The notes beneath the pieces were generated by a model that was not told where the DNA came from, searched no databases, and worked only from the letters and a program-made list of their open reading frames with translations. A DNA stretch of 64,000 nucleotides, from NCBI GenBank assembly GCA_018136815.1, contig CM030934.1:4165587-4229586 (forward strand), written 5' to 3'. Within the stretch, counting starts at the first letter, position 1, and the number at the start of each line of letters is the position of its first letter. This DNA comes from Isochrysis galbana (Eukaryota; Haptophyta; Isochrysidales; Isochrysidaceae). Positions 11,316 to 21,935 of the stretch are shown here, one piece after another. Position numbers and translations under genes: made by a program.

Positions 11316-11390
11316 AAAACAACCCTTTTAATAGGAACCACTACCTACTCCACACGTAGTACGTAGCTTACTTTCTACACCCCGGGGCGT
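11316..11390 (-). repeat. Dispersed repeat, possible LINE 3' end (minus)
   Basis: Reading minus, it ends with TTAAAAGGG then a T-rich run, like the tails of the LINE copies. The adjoining GAACCACTACCTACT ... ACTTTCTACACCCC recurs at 27039-27100 next to a similar tail. The two loci probably hold 3' fragments of one retroelement subfamily. Confidence 0.45.
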
Positions 11391-12514
11391 GGCTGTGTCG
11401 AGTCGAGCGGAGCCGGAGGGCTCTGAGCCACTCCGTCGCAAGCAGCACCGGCGGCTAGCGCGGCGCTTTGGCCCTCCTCCCCACCGGGAGTCGGGTGAAT
11501 GAAATTCTGGACTGGGTCGGGCAACCCCATTTGGGTGTCTGGACGGGGAACGAACGGCGAACGAAGGGCTGGGGGGCGGCGAGGCGCTCCTAGCGGCCCT
11601 AGTGTGTTGGGTTTTAAGAGATTGTTAGACCTACAAGGAACTCTTCCCTCAGGGAGGGAGCCTAGGCTGCTTGAGTGCAGCGACGCAGCGAACAACGACG
11701 GACAACGGAGCTGAGAACAACAGGATCCACCGCCTCACGAACACACCGGAATCATTCACCCAAACCAAGCAAATTATCAAGCAACCGCGACCCCAAATCA
11801 CCGATAACTCAAACACGTCGCGAGAGACGGAGAGAGAGAGCGAGAGAGAGAGAGACTCCGCAGCGACGGCCGGAGCGTGTCTCCCTTGTAACTTCCCACG
11901 TAGCGGAGAGTCCGAAGGGGAGCGTCATGTCGCGCGACCACGGCGATCACTTCGGATATAGATCGCAACGAGATATCTTCACGACAGAGGAAATCTTGCC
12001 GTTGAGCATGAACCTTCTAGACGCTTCTAACGAACGGCCCTGAATAGCAACCAAGGGGAAGAAACACCAAAGGGGCCAAGGGCTTGCATGTAGCTTGCAT
12101 CAAGGGGAAAGATTCCCTCACCTAGGAAGCGAACCTACACCGATCTCCAAGGGGAGATGGCAAATTAAACCTCAAATCTCGAGCGGATAGTATTACTGCG
12201 GATAGATAGAGCAACCGACTCGCTCGCCAAAACCTTGACCGAGAAGAAAGAAGCAAGGACCTACAAGCCAAGGGTAGCGGACCTAGGGAATGTGAGAGGA
12301 AATTTCCGAACGCCAACGCGAACGCTAGACGCGGGGATTCAACGAAACCCTAACCAGGCCAAGCAGAACCTACGAAGAACAGGCCTGGACGACAACGAAA
12401 GACAGCAAGACCCAAGAAAGAACCGGAACCCAACAAGAAACAACAAGCCTTGCAAGAAGCTAAATAAGCCTTCACAAGGTAACCCGAGAGCCTGAGACAA
12501 GCGCGCAGCGAGTG
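11391..12514. other. Spacer without a recognised gene
   Basis: Contains a GAGAGA-rich run near 11830-11855. Codon use is not coding-like in any long frame. Nothing else recognised. Confidence 0.4.
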
Positions 12515-12660
12515 ATAGGCCCAGGCCAATACTTGTACAACTTGTTCTGCAAGTTTGGGTGGCTCGCCCAACTTGCCAGAAGTTTGGGCCCTCTCTACAA
12601 GTGGCTGCAAGATTGGGGCCGTGGCGCCGGGCTCTCTACCAGTATCCAGTATAATCTCCT
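12515..12660 (+). repeat. Dispersed repeat, second copy at 17083-17212
   Basis: Both copies share CAATACTTGTACAA, TTGTTYTGCAAGTTYGGG, AAGTTTGGGCCCTC and a GCTCTCTAC...AGTATAA end, with substitutions spread along about 140 bp. No terminal inverted repeats or A-tail seen. Could be a SINE or a small non-autonomous element. Confidence 0.6.
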
Positions 12661-13504
12661 CTTTATTAGTGGGCCCCTGAACGGGAGAGCATCGCTAACC
12701 TGTTCCGACAGCTGGGCTTAGTGCGCTCCTCTGCTGACATCCGGCTAGTCCAATAGTCTCCAGGCACGCGGACTTGCTCACCGAGAACGGCTGCGCGATC
12801 CTTGATTTCTGGGAGGAACTGGCTGGTTATGCGAACATGACGGCCACCATCACCACGGCCACATCCACGGCCACCACCGTCACCGCGACGTCCACCTCGA
12901 CCTGCCACTGCCACCATCGCCACGGAGGTGAGTGAAACCCCCCGAGGCGCGGCAAGGCTATTCGTTCGCACGTTCATGTTCCCACTTCTGACTATTGACA
13001 ATTTTAAATCAGCCAAGCAATTGGACACTAACACTAACTTACAACGCTAAAAATGGAGGTGGCGGGAGGGGGGAGGGGGCAGGATCTGTGATCGCACATT
13101 GCCGGAATAGTACATTGTATGCTGATACTGAACAGGTACACGTGTACACTGCTGCTAATACACTAGGGGACCAGCCAGGGGCCAGGGAGGTTTTAGGTTT
13201 CACCAGGCTATCAGGGAGTTTTGTTTTTGGCTCGGGACAACTCCCATGAGTAATGCACTAATAAAGTGTCATACTACATATGATTTCTGAGATTTCAGAG
13301 TAATCTGAGGTTGATTACTCGGAGCACAAGAGTAATCAACGGTTGATTACAGAGCAACCTCTAGTAATCATTTGTATTGCGAGTATTGTAGGTGAGCCTT
13401 GCATACATCACCTGGTGGCCTTTGTCCTGCTAGTAGTGTACAAGTAGCCCGGTCACTCACTAGGGGGGTGCGAAGGGCACCATCTGTAATGGGCAAACGA
13501 AGGC
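12661..13504. other. Spacer with a small perfect inverted repeat
   Basis: No gene recognised. Contains GTTGATTACTC (13310-13320) and its exact reverse complement (13330-13340) with a 9-nt loop, followed by a third partial copy, in an AT-rich stretch. Confidence 0.45.
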
Positions 13505-14149
13505 CTAAATAAGCTCCCTATAGGTTCCGGTATGGGAGATCAGCAAAAAAAACCGGGGGTCTTCCGGGAAAAATTTTCGAAAAATACCCGATGCTGCCTT
13601 CGCTGCCGCCAGCCTTGCCGGATCGGCGCCCACACACTTTCGCACGCGCCGCTGAGCAACCTGCAAGGCGTGTGCGCTCGCCTTGCGCGAACGCTCAATG
13701 TGCATTGCGCACGCCTTCTCCGCGGGTGAGGCCACTTCAGTGAGGCCTCGCGGGGCCACCACTGAGTCGGTAGACAGGCACAGGATCGCACGGCAGAGTA
13801 TCACTGCCGCATTAGTGAACTCTCCAGTGCGACCCTGTGCCTTGGCCTCTGCTGCGCTGGACTTGGCGTACGCATGAAGCGCGTATGCATGAGTCCAGCG
13901 CAGGCCACCATCGGGCCGAGCTTGCACATGAGCCCTGGGCTCAATGCGCTCGCCTCGGCGAACGGCCTCCATGAGGGCCTGAACTTCTGGCAGCGCTCGC
14001 CAGCGCTCGCCAGCGTCCCAGGGGCTGGCCTCATGGAGGTCGGGCCGTGTCGAATTATCGTATGCCTGCGGCGCGATGGGCGGGGATATGTCACTACCGG
14101 ACTGTGCGACCCTCGAGATCGAGCGTGCGACCCACCAGGGACCTCCCAC
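13505..14149 (-). CDS. Hypothetical protein, start uncertain
   Basis: A frame open from about 14280 down to 13505. The 14149 end is a GTG and no good ATG lies near the beginning. It is Ala/Arg-rich with a helical look (EVQALMEAVRRGERIEPRAH, FTNAAVILCRAILCLSTDS) and has coding-like codon use. A second plausible frame (ATG near 14363, MASVSDSPALSGPWRSILGE) overlaps upstream in another phase, so the pair could be exons of one gene. Family not recognised. Confidence 0.3.
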   Translation of the reverse strand: MGGPWWVARSISRVAQSGSDISPPIAPQAYDNSTRPDLHEASPWDAGERWRALPEVQALMEAVRRGERIEPRAHVQARPDGGLRWTHAYALHAYAKSSAAEAKAQGRTGEFTNAAVILCRAILCLSTDSVVAPRGLTEVASPAEKACAMHIERSRKASAHALQVAQRRVRKCVGADPARLAAAKAASGIFRKFFPEDPRFFLLISHTGTYRELI

Positions 14150-14952
14150 ATCCCTCGCGAGGCGCTTGAGCTTGGGCTCCTCACCAGCTGGCAGCCATTG
14201 CGAGGCCGACAGCCGGCGATCGGCCGACGCGGAACCTCCGCGTTTCTTATGGGGATTCGCCCGACATTCACTGCTTTGATTCCCTCACGCGCGCAATCCT
14301 CCCATTCTCCCAAAATAGACCTCCATGGGCCGGACAAGGCGGGGGAGTCACTCACCGACGCCATGGATTTTCGTGGGGTAGAGGGGGTTCGCGGGGGGGG
14401 GGGGGGGGGCAGGTAAGGGGGGTCCCTGGGGAATCCTTGGACACCCAGGAGGGATGGAAAATAGTTGTTAAAAAGCGTGAGTGACCGGCCTAGTACAAGC
14501 TCATAGAGATAGAGGAGGAGTGAAGATACATCCGACAAAAGTACACCTAACGATTTTGAACACCAACTTCTTCGTCGCCTGATTCAGGTGCCTTTACCCA
14601 TCTTGTTATTTTTAGCTGTTTCAGTGTGTTCATGTTTTTGCAAGGAGTTTCGCCCTGGTCGCCTTTACCCGAGGGAACGTGTTTTCTGGTCCAGTTCGAC
14701 TATTTTTTAAAAGAGTAACTTGTACCCCGATAGAGTCGCATACACGGAAACGTAAGACAAGGGCGGCTAGCGACGGACGAAGCGGTTCATGGGGCTGATC
14801 CAAGAAGTTCATGCCTCTACATATATCATATATCTAATACTTAATTCCTTTCTCTCTCTTGTCGATGGAGCAGAGTCTGCGACGACGGAGAGAGATCAGT
14901 CTGAGAGCGGCGAGGTCAGGTACTGGACACGCAGAGATAGTCGAGCTGGGAG

Positions 14953-16719
14953 ATGGCGGCACCGGTGAGTACATCCTCGTACCTCGATGACTCTGCCAGC
15001 ACGGCCGAGGCGGTGGGCCGCGCCATCTTGCAGATGGCAGAGCTGCGCGTGCAGGTCGAGGCAAGGCTGGCCGCGAGCGAAGCCGCTGCTGCTGTGGCCA
15101 CCGAGGGCATCGAGAGACGTCTGACCAACGCAGAGCAGCGCATCCAGGCCAAGCTCTCCCAGTGCGACGCCTGGGTTGCAGCGGCCGATGAGGCAGCGCA
15201 AAAGAAGCTGGCCGATGCATACATCCAATGGGAAACTAAGCTCACCGAGCTGAACGCCCAGATCCGCTTACGGACTGAGGAGAGCGAGGCGCACATAGCT
15301 GCCGCCGAGCGAATGGCCGAGCGTCGGCTTGCTGCAGTGGAGCTCGCGATCAGCGGGCTGCAGCGTGAGGCGCAAGCGACGCGCAACTTGGCTCTTCAAT
15401 CGCAAGAGGCTGCTGCTCATCGAGCATCAAGTGAGTGCAGAGCACCTCCCTGCAGGCCCACCGTCGAGCAGGTGCGTTGTCTGCTGCAACAAAATGGCGC
15501 CAACCTTTCTGGCTTGGACATGAGTGGGCTGGACCTCTCTGGAATAGCTTTCGTCAATGCGCAACTAGTGAGCAGCTGCTTGCAAGGTACAAAGCTATGC
15601 GGCGCCGTGTTCACACAGTCTCACTCGAACAGCATGAGGAGGGTCACGTTTGCTGAGGCAGATCTAAGTGGAGCGTGCCTGCGACAGCTGGATCTGAGTG
15701 GGGCGCAATTTACAAGATCAAACCTTAGAGATGCGGATCTTAAATGCGCGATCCTTGAAGATGTCGTTCTGCGCGAGGCGGACCTGACGGGGGCAAAGCT
15801 CGCGAACGCCGATCTGCGCGATGCGGATCTGACGGGGGCGAAGCTCGCGAAGGCCGATCTGCGAAAGGCGGACCTGATGGGGGCGAAGTTCACGAACGCA
15901 GATCTGAGCAATGCGGACCTGACGGGGGCGAAGCTCGCGAACGCCGATCTGCGAAAGGCGGACCTGATAGCGGCGTCGTTCACGTACGCCGATCTGCGAA
16001 AGGCGGACCTGATGGGGGCGAAACTCACGTACGCCGATCTGAGCAATGCGGACCTGACGGGGTCGAAGCTTGCGAAGGCCAATCTGAGCAATGCGGACCT
16101 GACGGGGGCGAAGCTCGCGAACGCCGATCTGCGAAAGGCGGACCTGATGGTGGCGGCGTTCACGTACGCCGATCTGCAAAAGGCGGACCTGATGGGGGCG
16201 AAATCCACGTACGCATATCTGAGCAATGCGGACCTGACGGGGTCGAAGCTTGCGAACGCCGATCTGCGAAAGGCGGACCTGACGGGGTCGAAGCTTGCGA
16301 ACGGCGATCTGCGCGAGGCGGACCTGAGGGGGGCGAAGCTCGCGAACGCCGATCTGCGCGAGGCGGACCTGACGGGGGCAAAGCTTGCGAACGCCGATCT
16401 GCGCGAGGCGGACCTGACGGGGGCGAAGCTTGCGAACGCCGATCTGCGCGAGGCGGACCTGACGGGAGCGAAGCTTGCGAACGCCGATCTGCGCGAGGCG
16501 GACCTGACGGGGGCGAAGCTCGCGAACGCCGATCTGCGCGAGGCGGACCTGACGGGAGCGAAGCTTGCGAACGCCGATCTGCGCGAGGCGGACCTGACGG
16601 GGTCGAAGCTTGCGAACGCCGATCTGAGCAATGCGGACCTGACGGGTATTGTGCAATATGCGTTTCAGATCAATCGTACGAACACTGTTGGTACGTCGCG
16701 GAGCATGCATGGTGGATGA
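14953..16719 (+). CDS. Pentapeptide-repeat protein with N-terminal coiled coil
   Basis: 588 aa, no intron needed. Residues about 15-155 are Ala/Glu/Gln-rich heptad-like sequence (AEAVGRAILQMAELRVQVEA), predicted coiled coil. From about residue 185 to the end the sequence is A(D/N)LXX pentapeptides (ADLTGAKLANADLRE repeated), which in known families fold into a right-handed quadrilateral beta helix. No signal peptide or membrane segment. The function of eukaryotic members is mostly unknown; the coiled coil suggests oligomerisation. A good splice donor (CCG|GTGAGTAC) overlaps codons 4-6, and another ATG lies at 14866 in a different frame, so the true 5' end needs transcripts. Confidence 0.85.
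   Translation: MAAPVSTSSYLDDSASTAEAVGRAILQMAELRVQVEARLAASEAAAAVATEGIERRLTNAEQRIQAKLSQCDAWVAAADEAAQKKLADAYIQWETKLTELNAQIRLRTEESEAHIAAAERMAERRLAAVELAISGLQREAQATRNLALQSQEAAAHRASSECRAPPCRPTVEQVRCLLQQNGANLSGLDMSGLDLSGIAFVNAQLVSSCLQGTKLCGAVFTQSHSNSMRRVTFAEADLSGACLRQLDLSGAQFTRSNLRDADLKCAILEDVVLREADLTGAKLANADLRDADLTGAKLAKADLRKADLMGAKFTNADLSNADLTGAKLANADLRKADLIAASFTYADLRKADLMGAKLTYADLSNADLTGSKLAKANLSNADLTGAKLANADLRKADLMVAAFTYADLQKADLMGAKSTYAYLSNADLTGSKLANADLRKADLTGSKLANGDLREADLRGAKLANADLREADLTGAKLANADLREADLTGAKLANADLREADLTGAKLANADLREADLTGAKLANADLREADLTGAKLANADLREADLTGSKLANADLSNADLTGIVQYAFQINRTNTVGTSRSMHGG
15775..16640 (+). repeat. 45-bp tandem array inside the pentapeptide gene
   Basis: About 19 units of 45 bp (15 aa, three pentapeptides). 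The last units, 16320-16610, are nearly identical at DNA level (GCGAACGCCGATCTGCGCGA repeated), while earlier ones differ more. This indicates recent copying or gene conversion at the 3' end. The periodicity also keeps antisense frames open across the array. Confidence 0.9.
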
Positions 16720-16739
16720 GACTTTGGGGCGTGAGCAGT

Positions 16740-17082
16740 GTTTAGGCAAATAGCTGGTGGAGTTAGATGATTTTCATACTCTCTCAGGAAGAATTCAATC
16801 ATTAATCACGACTGAAGGGAGTCTATCTTGTAGACACCATTTCCATTTTCTTTTTGCTTCTTTTTCTTTAGGTGCAAATAGGGCGGCCCAACAGGTTTTT
16901 CTTTGGAGGGTGAAAAATTGTAGGGCGGTCAAACAGGGGCTTTTCAACTATTAGTAAGGGTTGGGTTTTATTTTTTTTACCGTGGCGCGATGCCCAATAA
17001 AAAACCTCCAGGGGGCACCACCTGCCGCCACGAAAATCTTCGCCAAGAAATGGTGCGATTCGCCCCCTTTCTCTAGGGTCAG
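16740..17082. other. Spacer without a recognised gene
   Basis: 3' flank of the pentapeptide gene with T-rich runs. No gene recognised. Confidence 0.4.
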
Positions 17083-17212
17083 GTCAATACTTGTACAAAT
17101 TGTTTTGCAAGTTCGGGGGGTTGCTGGACTGCACCGCAAGTTTGGGCCCTCCCTGCAAGTGAGCGCAAGTTTGGGGGCGTGGTGCCCGCTCTCTACGAGT
17201 ATAACCCCCATC
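17083..17212 (+). repeat. Dispersed repeat, second copy of 12515-12660
   Basis: Shares the ordered blocks CAATACTTGTACAA, TGCAAGTT and AAGTTTGGGCCCTC with the earlier copy, in the same orientation. Confidence 0.6.
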
Positions 17213-17331
17213 TACCATCTATGAGTATAATCGCCCTACCTAACAGTAGAGGGGCACGTTCCATCCACCTTCCCTGCCGACTTTTCCAAAAAAAAAACAA
17301 AAATCGAACCCCATTCATCCTCAAGGCATGC

Positions 17332-17845
17332 CTATGGGCTATGGGCTATGGGCGTGATCACAGACAAGGCACTTCCTCCCTTTGGTTCCCACCTGATCCG
17401 CACCCGCCCATCATCGCGGCGGGCAGGCTCCACGACCTCGCACTCGTCTACAGATGAGTGCAATGCTGCTTGGCCCGGCAAGAACGTTGGCTGGCGCGAT
17501 GGCGATTGTATCGTTGGGACGCTGCGCCGCTCGCGATCCTCTCGCGTTGTCCGATCAGCCTGCATGGCTTCCCCTTCCCCCAGCAGGTCCTCCTCCTCCT
17601 CCTTCTCCTCCCTCTCCTCCTCCTCCTCCTCCTCCTCCTCCTCCTCCTCCTCCTCTTGCTCCTCGTTCTCGTCTCTCGTCGCCGGGCCATCCTCGGTCTC
17701 GGATGCTGAGTGGGGACCAACTACCTGCTACCTGCGACGAGCGTGGGGGGTCGGAGGGATGCCCTGAGTCCTCAAGGGCGTCATCATCATCATCCTCGTC
17801 GTTGTCGGCTTTGCGCTTGCGCTTGGATGCCCGGAAGCGCGCCAT
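17332..17845 (-). pseudogene. Broken relative of the hAT-borne acidic/Tudor-like gene
   Basis: On the minus strand an ATG at 17845 opens a basic/acidic start (MARFRASKRKRKADNDEDDD). A GAG-type triplet run follows, and in a different frame a piece with PTFLPGQ, ECEVVEPARRDDGRVRIRW, which parallels STYLPGQ ... GKIKVRFEALG of 2206-2853. Upstream (17930-18010) AAAAAAATTCTCGAAA and CTCTGGC repeat the sequence next to the same gene at 2980-3010. The reading frame changes within the triplet run, so this is probably a decayed copy of that hAT-associated gene; no inverted ends were found here. Confidence 0.5.
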
Positions 17846-18366
17846 GGCGTGGCGCGCGGCCCCGGGCGGGGGGGGGGGGGGGGGAGCGGGCTAGCGGGCT
17901 GGGGGGGGCTTATTTCGCTTCGTCAGCGCCATATCGACCTTTATTTCGGTAAAAAGTTTCGATTGCGATTGGCCCCCCTTATTTCGAAAAAAAATTCTCG
18001 AAACTCTGGCCGGAGCCAACACTGGCCCACTGGCCACTGGCCACGTGCTGCCAGCTGCCAGTCGTCCCAGGTCGTAGGTTTAGTTTACCCGCCCAGGCCT
18101 CTCTCGCGGGCTGGGGATATGCCAGTAGCGAGAACGTGATGAAGTGTAGTATGAGCTAGCGAGGAGATCGGACAGACACCTTATTACCTCACCCAGAGCT
18201 ACGAACCGACAAATCTACAATACAAGTCATTCTGACAGGCTACAATTCACACTTCGAGTGCCCTCTCGCCCTCCCTTCTGCCTCTCTCCCTTCTCTCTTC
18301 TCTCCTCTCACAGCTCTCTGCTTGCCTCCCCCCCCCCCCCCCCCCCGCCCGTCTCCCCGTAGTTGG

Positions 18367-19349
18367 ATGGGCGGGCCGCGCGCGTGGCTTGCGCAGCACG
18401 CCAACAAGAGAGCCGACCCAAACCGATGGGTCACATTGGGCGTGGCGTGGGCGGCGGTGGTTGGGGCCTCCGGTCTCACCTTTCACCTCCTAAACGTCTT
18501 CTACCCGCCGCAGGTCAACCCTCCTACAATGGACGAGAGCCTCATCGAGTCACGCCGCTCCCGCCGGTGAGAGCAGCACTCAGCCACCACCAGCTGGCGC
18601 GCCGGCTTGCGCTGCAGTGGCTCTGTGTGCTGGCTCCCTGTGCGTTGCGTCCCGAAGATCTGGCCCTCGCGGCGGTTGGCTCTCCCCAGTCGCAGCCGAC
18701 AGCTGCAGCATATGACGGATATGCAGCTAGCTATGACGGGCTTGATGGTGGGCCTGCGGCCAAGGCGCTCGGTCTACCTCAGCTGCGCGCCGAGGCCGTG
18801 CGGCGGTGCGAGGGACGCGTTCTTGAGGTGGGATGTGGCACGGGGCTCAACCTCCCTTTCTTTGACGATAAGCGAGTGGAAGAGCTCACTGCTGTGGATC
18901 TGAGTTCTGGCATGCTCCGCGAGGCAGAGGCGTCGGCTACGAGGCTGCGACTGTCCGGCGGTGCTGGGGGGCGCGCTCTGCCACCCGTGCAGTTTGCGCA
19001 AATGGATGCTGCGAAATTAAATTTGCCCGACAACTCGTTCGATTGTGTTCTTGACACCTTCTCTTTGTGTGTCTATGATGACCCGGCTGCTGCGCTCAGA
19101 GAGATGCTTCGCGTGTGCAAGACAAATGGCCGACTAATACTTCTTGAGCACCAGCGATCCACAGCGCCAGGAGTGGGTGCATACATGGATCTCACGGCAC
19201 CGGCTGCCGCCAAGATGGGAGGCAAAGGTTGTGTCTACAATCAAGATGTTGACAGGCTACTTCGCGAGGCCGGTGCACGCGTGGTACGAAAGCAGGAGGC
19301 ATTGCTTGGACTCATCGCAATGATCGAGGCAGTGCCAGAGCTCCAGTGA
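18367..19349 (+). CDS. Class I SAM-dependent methyltransferase, OMS1/METTL7-like
   Basis: The methyltransferase frame runs to 19349. It shows the YDGYAASYD entry motif, motif I VLEVGCGTG, then AVDLSSGMLREAE, motif post-I/II DNSFDCVLDTFSLCVYDDP and LREMLRVCKTNGRLILLEHQ. In another frame ATG 18367 opens a 67-codon ORF with one membrane helix (residues about 20-41). A splice from 18513 to either 18594 or 18690 would join the two in frame and give a membrane-anchored methyltransferase, the layout of yeast mitochondrial Oms1. The splice is inferred; without it the start is unclear. Substrate unknown. Confidence 0.75.
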
Positions 19350-20379
19350 CGATGCCGTTCCCAACTCCTTCTCGATCAAAATGGCTCCCTTGGGCCAGCG
19401 CGCTTCATGGTGCGCCGGTCTCTCTGAGCCCACTGGAGGCACTGCTTAAACCTCTTGTCCGGTTAGTCTGGAATTGACGGCGCCAATTCCTTTTGGCAAG
19501 CTCCGGCAACTGCCATCTCTCTCCTGGTAGTCCTCCTCAACTCGGCGCTGCTCGTCGCTGCTGGATTCGTGGCTGCCATTGGTAGGTGTTACGCGTCGAA
19601 CCAGCATAGTTGAGCACGTGTTGTCGCAAGTCCCGGGCCGTGTGGTGCGGTGCCTAGTGGGTGCACGCAGCCCGCCGCTGTCTGTCTGTGCTTCAGTTGC
19701 ATTACCGTGGTTGTGGCCCGCTACAAGTAGCGGCTCAACAAAATTCGTCGTGGTCTTTTTTTCGGGCGGGTGGGGGGCGTATTTCGGTAGTGTTGTCGGG
19801 CATAGGCATAGGCGGCGGGATGTGCATTATTTCGGCATGGTCGTCACTTGCGCGAGGCACGCGCGCGCTCTGCGCTCCGCGCTGTGGCTTGCTCCCCCTC
19901 AGCGCCGCGCGCCCGCGCGCCCGCACTTGGCGGTTGGCGGGCGTCGCCATTGCGTGCTATGCGCCGCGGCTCTGAGCTCTCAATAGCTGGAATCGGAGTG
20001 CGCTGGCGCTGGCGGATTGAGAAGAGGGTCGGACATGGACATTGTGTGGTACGGTACGTGGCGAGTTGAGCGAGCGACTGAGCGAGGGGAACGATTGTGG
20101 CGAGGTCGAGGCTGAAGGCTGAATGAAGGCTGGCGCGCGCGAGGTCGAGCAGGGTAGAGGTATAGAGGGTGGCGCCACGGTGGCGAGGGGGATGAACGAT
20201 GAACACGCCGCTTCCTGAGATAACGTTAGCCCAGGCGGAATTTCGGATTTGGACCTTTGCATTTGCATCCCAAAAACCAAAAAACTAAAAGCAGAGAGGT
20301 GTTAGTGTTAGTGTTAGCCCGTTAGCCCGTTAGCCCTGTCGCTGTCGCCAGTCGGCCAGAATCTCAAGTCGTGTTAGCC
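19350..20379. other. Spacer without a recognised gene
   Basis: 3' flank of the methyltransferase. Has GTTAGTGTTAGTGTTAG runs near 20300. No coding region or element boundary recognised. Confidence 0.4.
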
Positions 20380-20460
20380 CACAGCAGTAGGAGTAGGTGG
20401 CGGGGAGGGAGGAGGGGGGCGGCGCGCGCTCCATTACCCTATCGTTTCAACGATAGTTGA
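20380..20460 (-). mobile_element. LINE 5'-end remnant, copy F
   Basis: Reading minus, a hairpin (CTATCGT / ACGATAG around a short loop) is followed by ATGGAGCGCGCGCC at 20434, the signature 5' end of the LINE family in this window. Little of the family's sequence follows, so the 3' limit is a guess. Confidence 0.45.
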
Positions 20461-21009
20461 GCACTACGGCATGCTACTAAGGAGGACGTTTGAAACACGG
20501 TGGAAACGGAAAACGGAAAACGGAAAACGGGCTGTTTTTTTGGGCCTCTGCCTCTGCACCAACGACCAACGACACGGTAAACCCGTGTTTACCATGTAGG
20601 TTTCTCAGCTAAAGAAAAGACTCAAGATCCAAGATCAAGACCAAGACTCGGACCCTAGGCTCCGCAAGCGGGGCCGGCCGGGGGTTTCGAACCGATGTCC
20701 CTAGGCACATTGCGACGAGGTCCGCTGCCCGCTGCACCTTGGGGGCCTAGGCTCAATACGATGATACGCTGAAACCTCCGACTGTCCTCCGACTCACAAG
20801 CGCAACAAAGAACAAAGCCCACCAACCTCCCTCACTCAACTCCACCCCACCCCCAAAAAAGACCGCCGGCTGTTGATTCTTCCGCTAGACTAGAGTAGGA
20901 GTACTTATTCTATGCTCTACTCCTACTCTGTACTCTACTTTATGAGAGTAAAGTCTGTGTAGAGATCAAAGCTGCCCTTCTATGGATGCCCGCGGGTGAT
21001 ATTTCCATT
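20461..21009. other. Spacer with short repeats
   Basis: Contains GGAAAACGGAAAACGG repeats near 20505-20530, a tRNA-like B box on the minus strand (GGTTCGAAACC, about 20688-20698) without a good cloverleaf, and TACTCT/AGAGTA-rich sequence at 20885-20950. No gene recognised. Confidence 0.4.
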
Positions 21010-21296
21010 GGTCAGAAAGATCCGTGAAACGGGAAATGAGAGCAAGAGAAGAGAGCGCCGAGGGGCGAGAGGAGAGAGAGAAAAATCTGCAGAAAGAGGG
21101 ATTTTATGAGAGAAAGGGTGGGGGGGGGGGGGGGGGGGGGGGAAAGGTAGCGAGAGGGAGGAGGGGGAGGAGGGATAGAGGGGTGTTGGGTGGGGCGGGG
21201 GGGGGGAGGGGGGGGGGAGAGAGGGTAGGAGAGCGAGAGAGAGAGAAGAGAGAGAGAGAAGAGCGAGAGAGAGAGAAGAGAGAGAGGGGGAGAGAG

Positions 21297-21329
<33 letters not shown>

Positions 21330-21362
21330 GGAGGGAGAGAGGGAGGGAGGGAGGGAGGGAGG

Positions 21363-21458
<96 letters not shown>

Positions 21459-21935
21459 GGAGAGAGGGAGAGAGGGAGAGAGGGAGAGAGGGAGAGAGAG
21501 AGAGGGGGGGGGGAGGGAGGGAGCGCAACGGCCCCGATTTGGGGGGGACGCCCGCCCACCACGCCGCGGTTTTTGGACCCCGTGGAGAAGCCAGCCGCCA
21601 GAGGGGAGGGGGAAGACAGAGGGGGGTAGATACTTCAGTAGACGAGAAGGAGAGAAGGAAAGAGAGTGGGAGGGAGACCAAGAGAGAGAGAGGGCGAGGA
21701 AATGGAAGCCAGCGAAATGGGGTACTCGTAGGGAGCGAAAGAAAGAGAGAGAGAGAGAGGAAGAGAAGAGAGAGGGAGAGCGCAAGACCATCACAGCGGG
21801 GGAGCGAGAGGAGCCGAGCGGCAAGAGACCTTGAGGGGCGGAACGGGGGGGAGGGAGGGAGGGGAGGGGCGGGGAAGGCGAGGCGAACAGGCAGAGCGAG
21901 AGCAAAGAGAGAGAGAGAGAGCGAGTGGGAGAAGG
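21010..21935 (+). repeat. Purine tract, (GA)n/(GGGA)n/(G)n
   Basis: About 900 bp almost wholly A and G on the plus strand, including G20+ near 21119-21142 and long GAGAGA runs at 21235-21500. It directly precedes the ATG of the ELMO gene. Open frames in it are trivial products of the repeat. Such tracts can form triplex DNA; here it may be part of the 5' UTR or promoter. Confidence 0.85.

Noticed and set aside
15775-16640. Regular 45-bp array that looks CRISPR-like
   Set aside because: Units are contiguous and coding, with no unique spacers, and the sequence is eukaryotic.
15621-16749. Long antisense frames (336 and 343 codons) across the pentapeptide gene
   Set aside because: They arise because the 45-bp unit has no antisense stop. 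The sense frame has the protein-family signature.
17348-17894. Plus-strand Ser/Pro-rich frames at 17.4-17.9 kb
   Set aside because: They read the triplet repeat of the minus-strand acidic gene in reverse.
19579-20206. Overlapping frames on both strands at 19.6-20.2 kb
   Set aside because: No domain, no consistent codon bias, and frames are equally open on both strands because of GC content.
20650-20745. tRNA gene or tRNA-derived SINE on the minus strand
   Set aside because: A B-box-like GGTTCGAAACC is present, but the T stem pairs poorly and no cloverleaf can be drawn.
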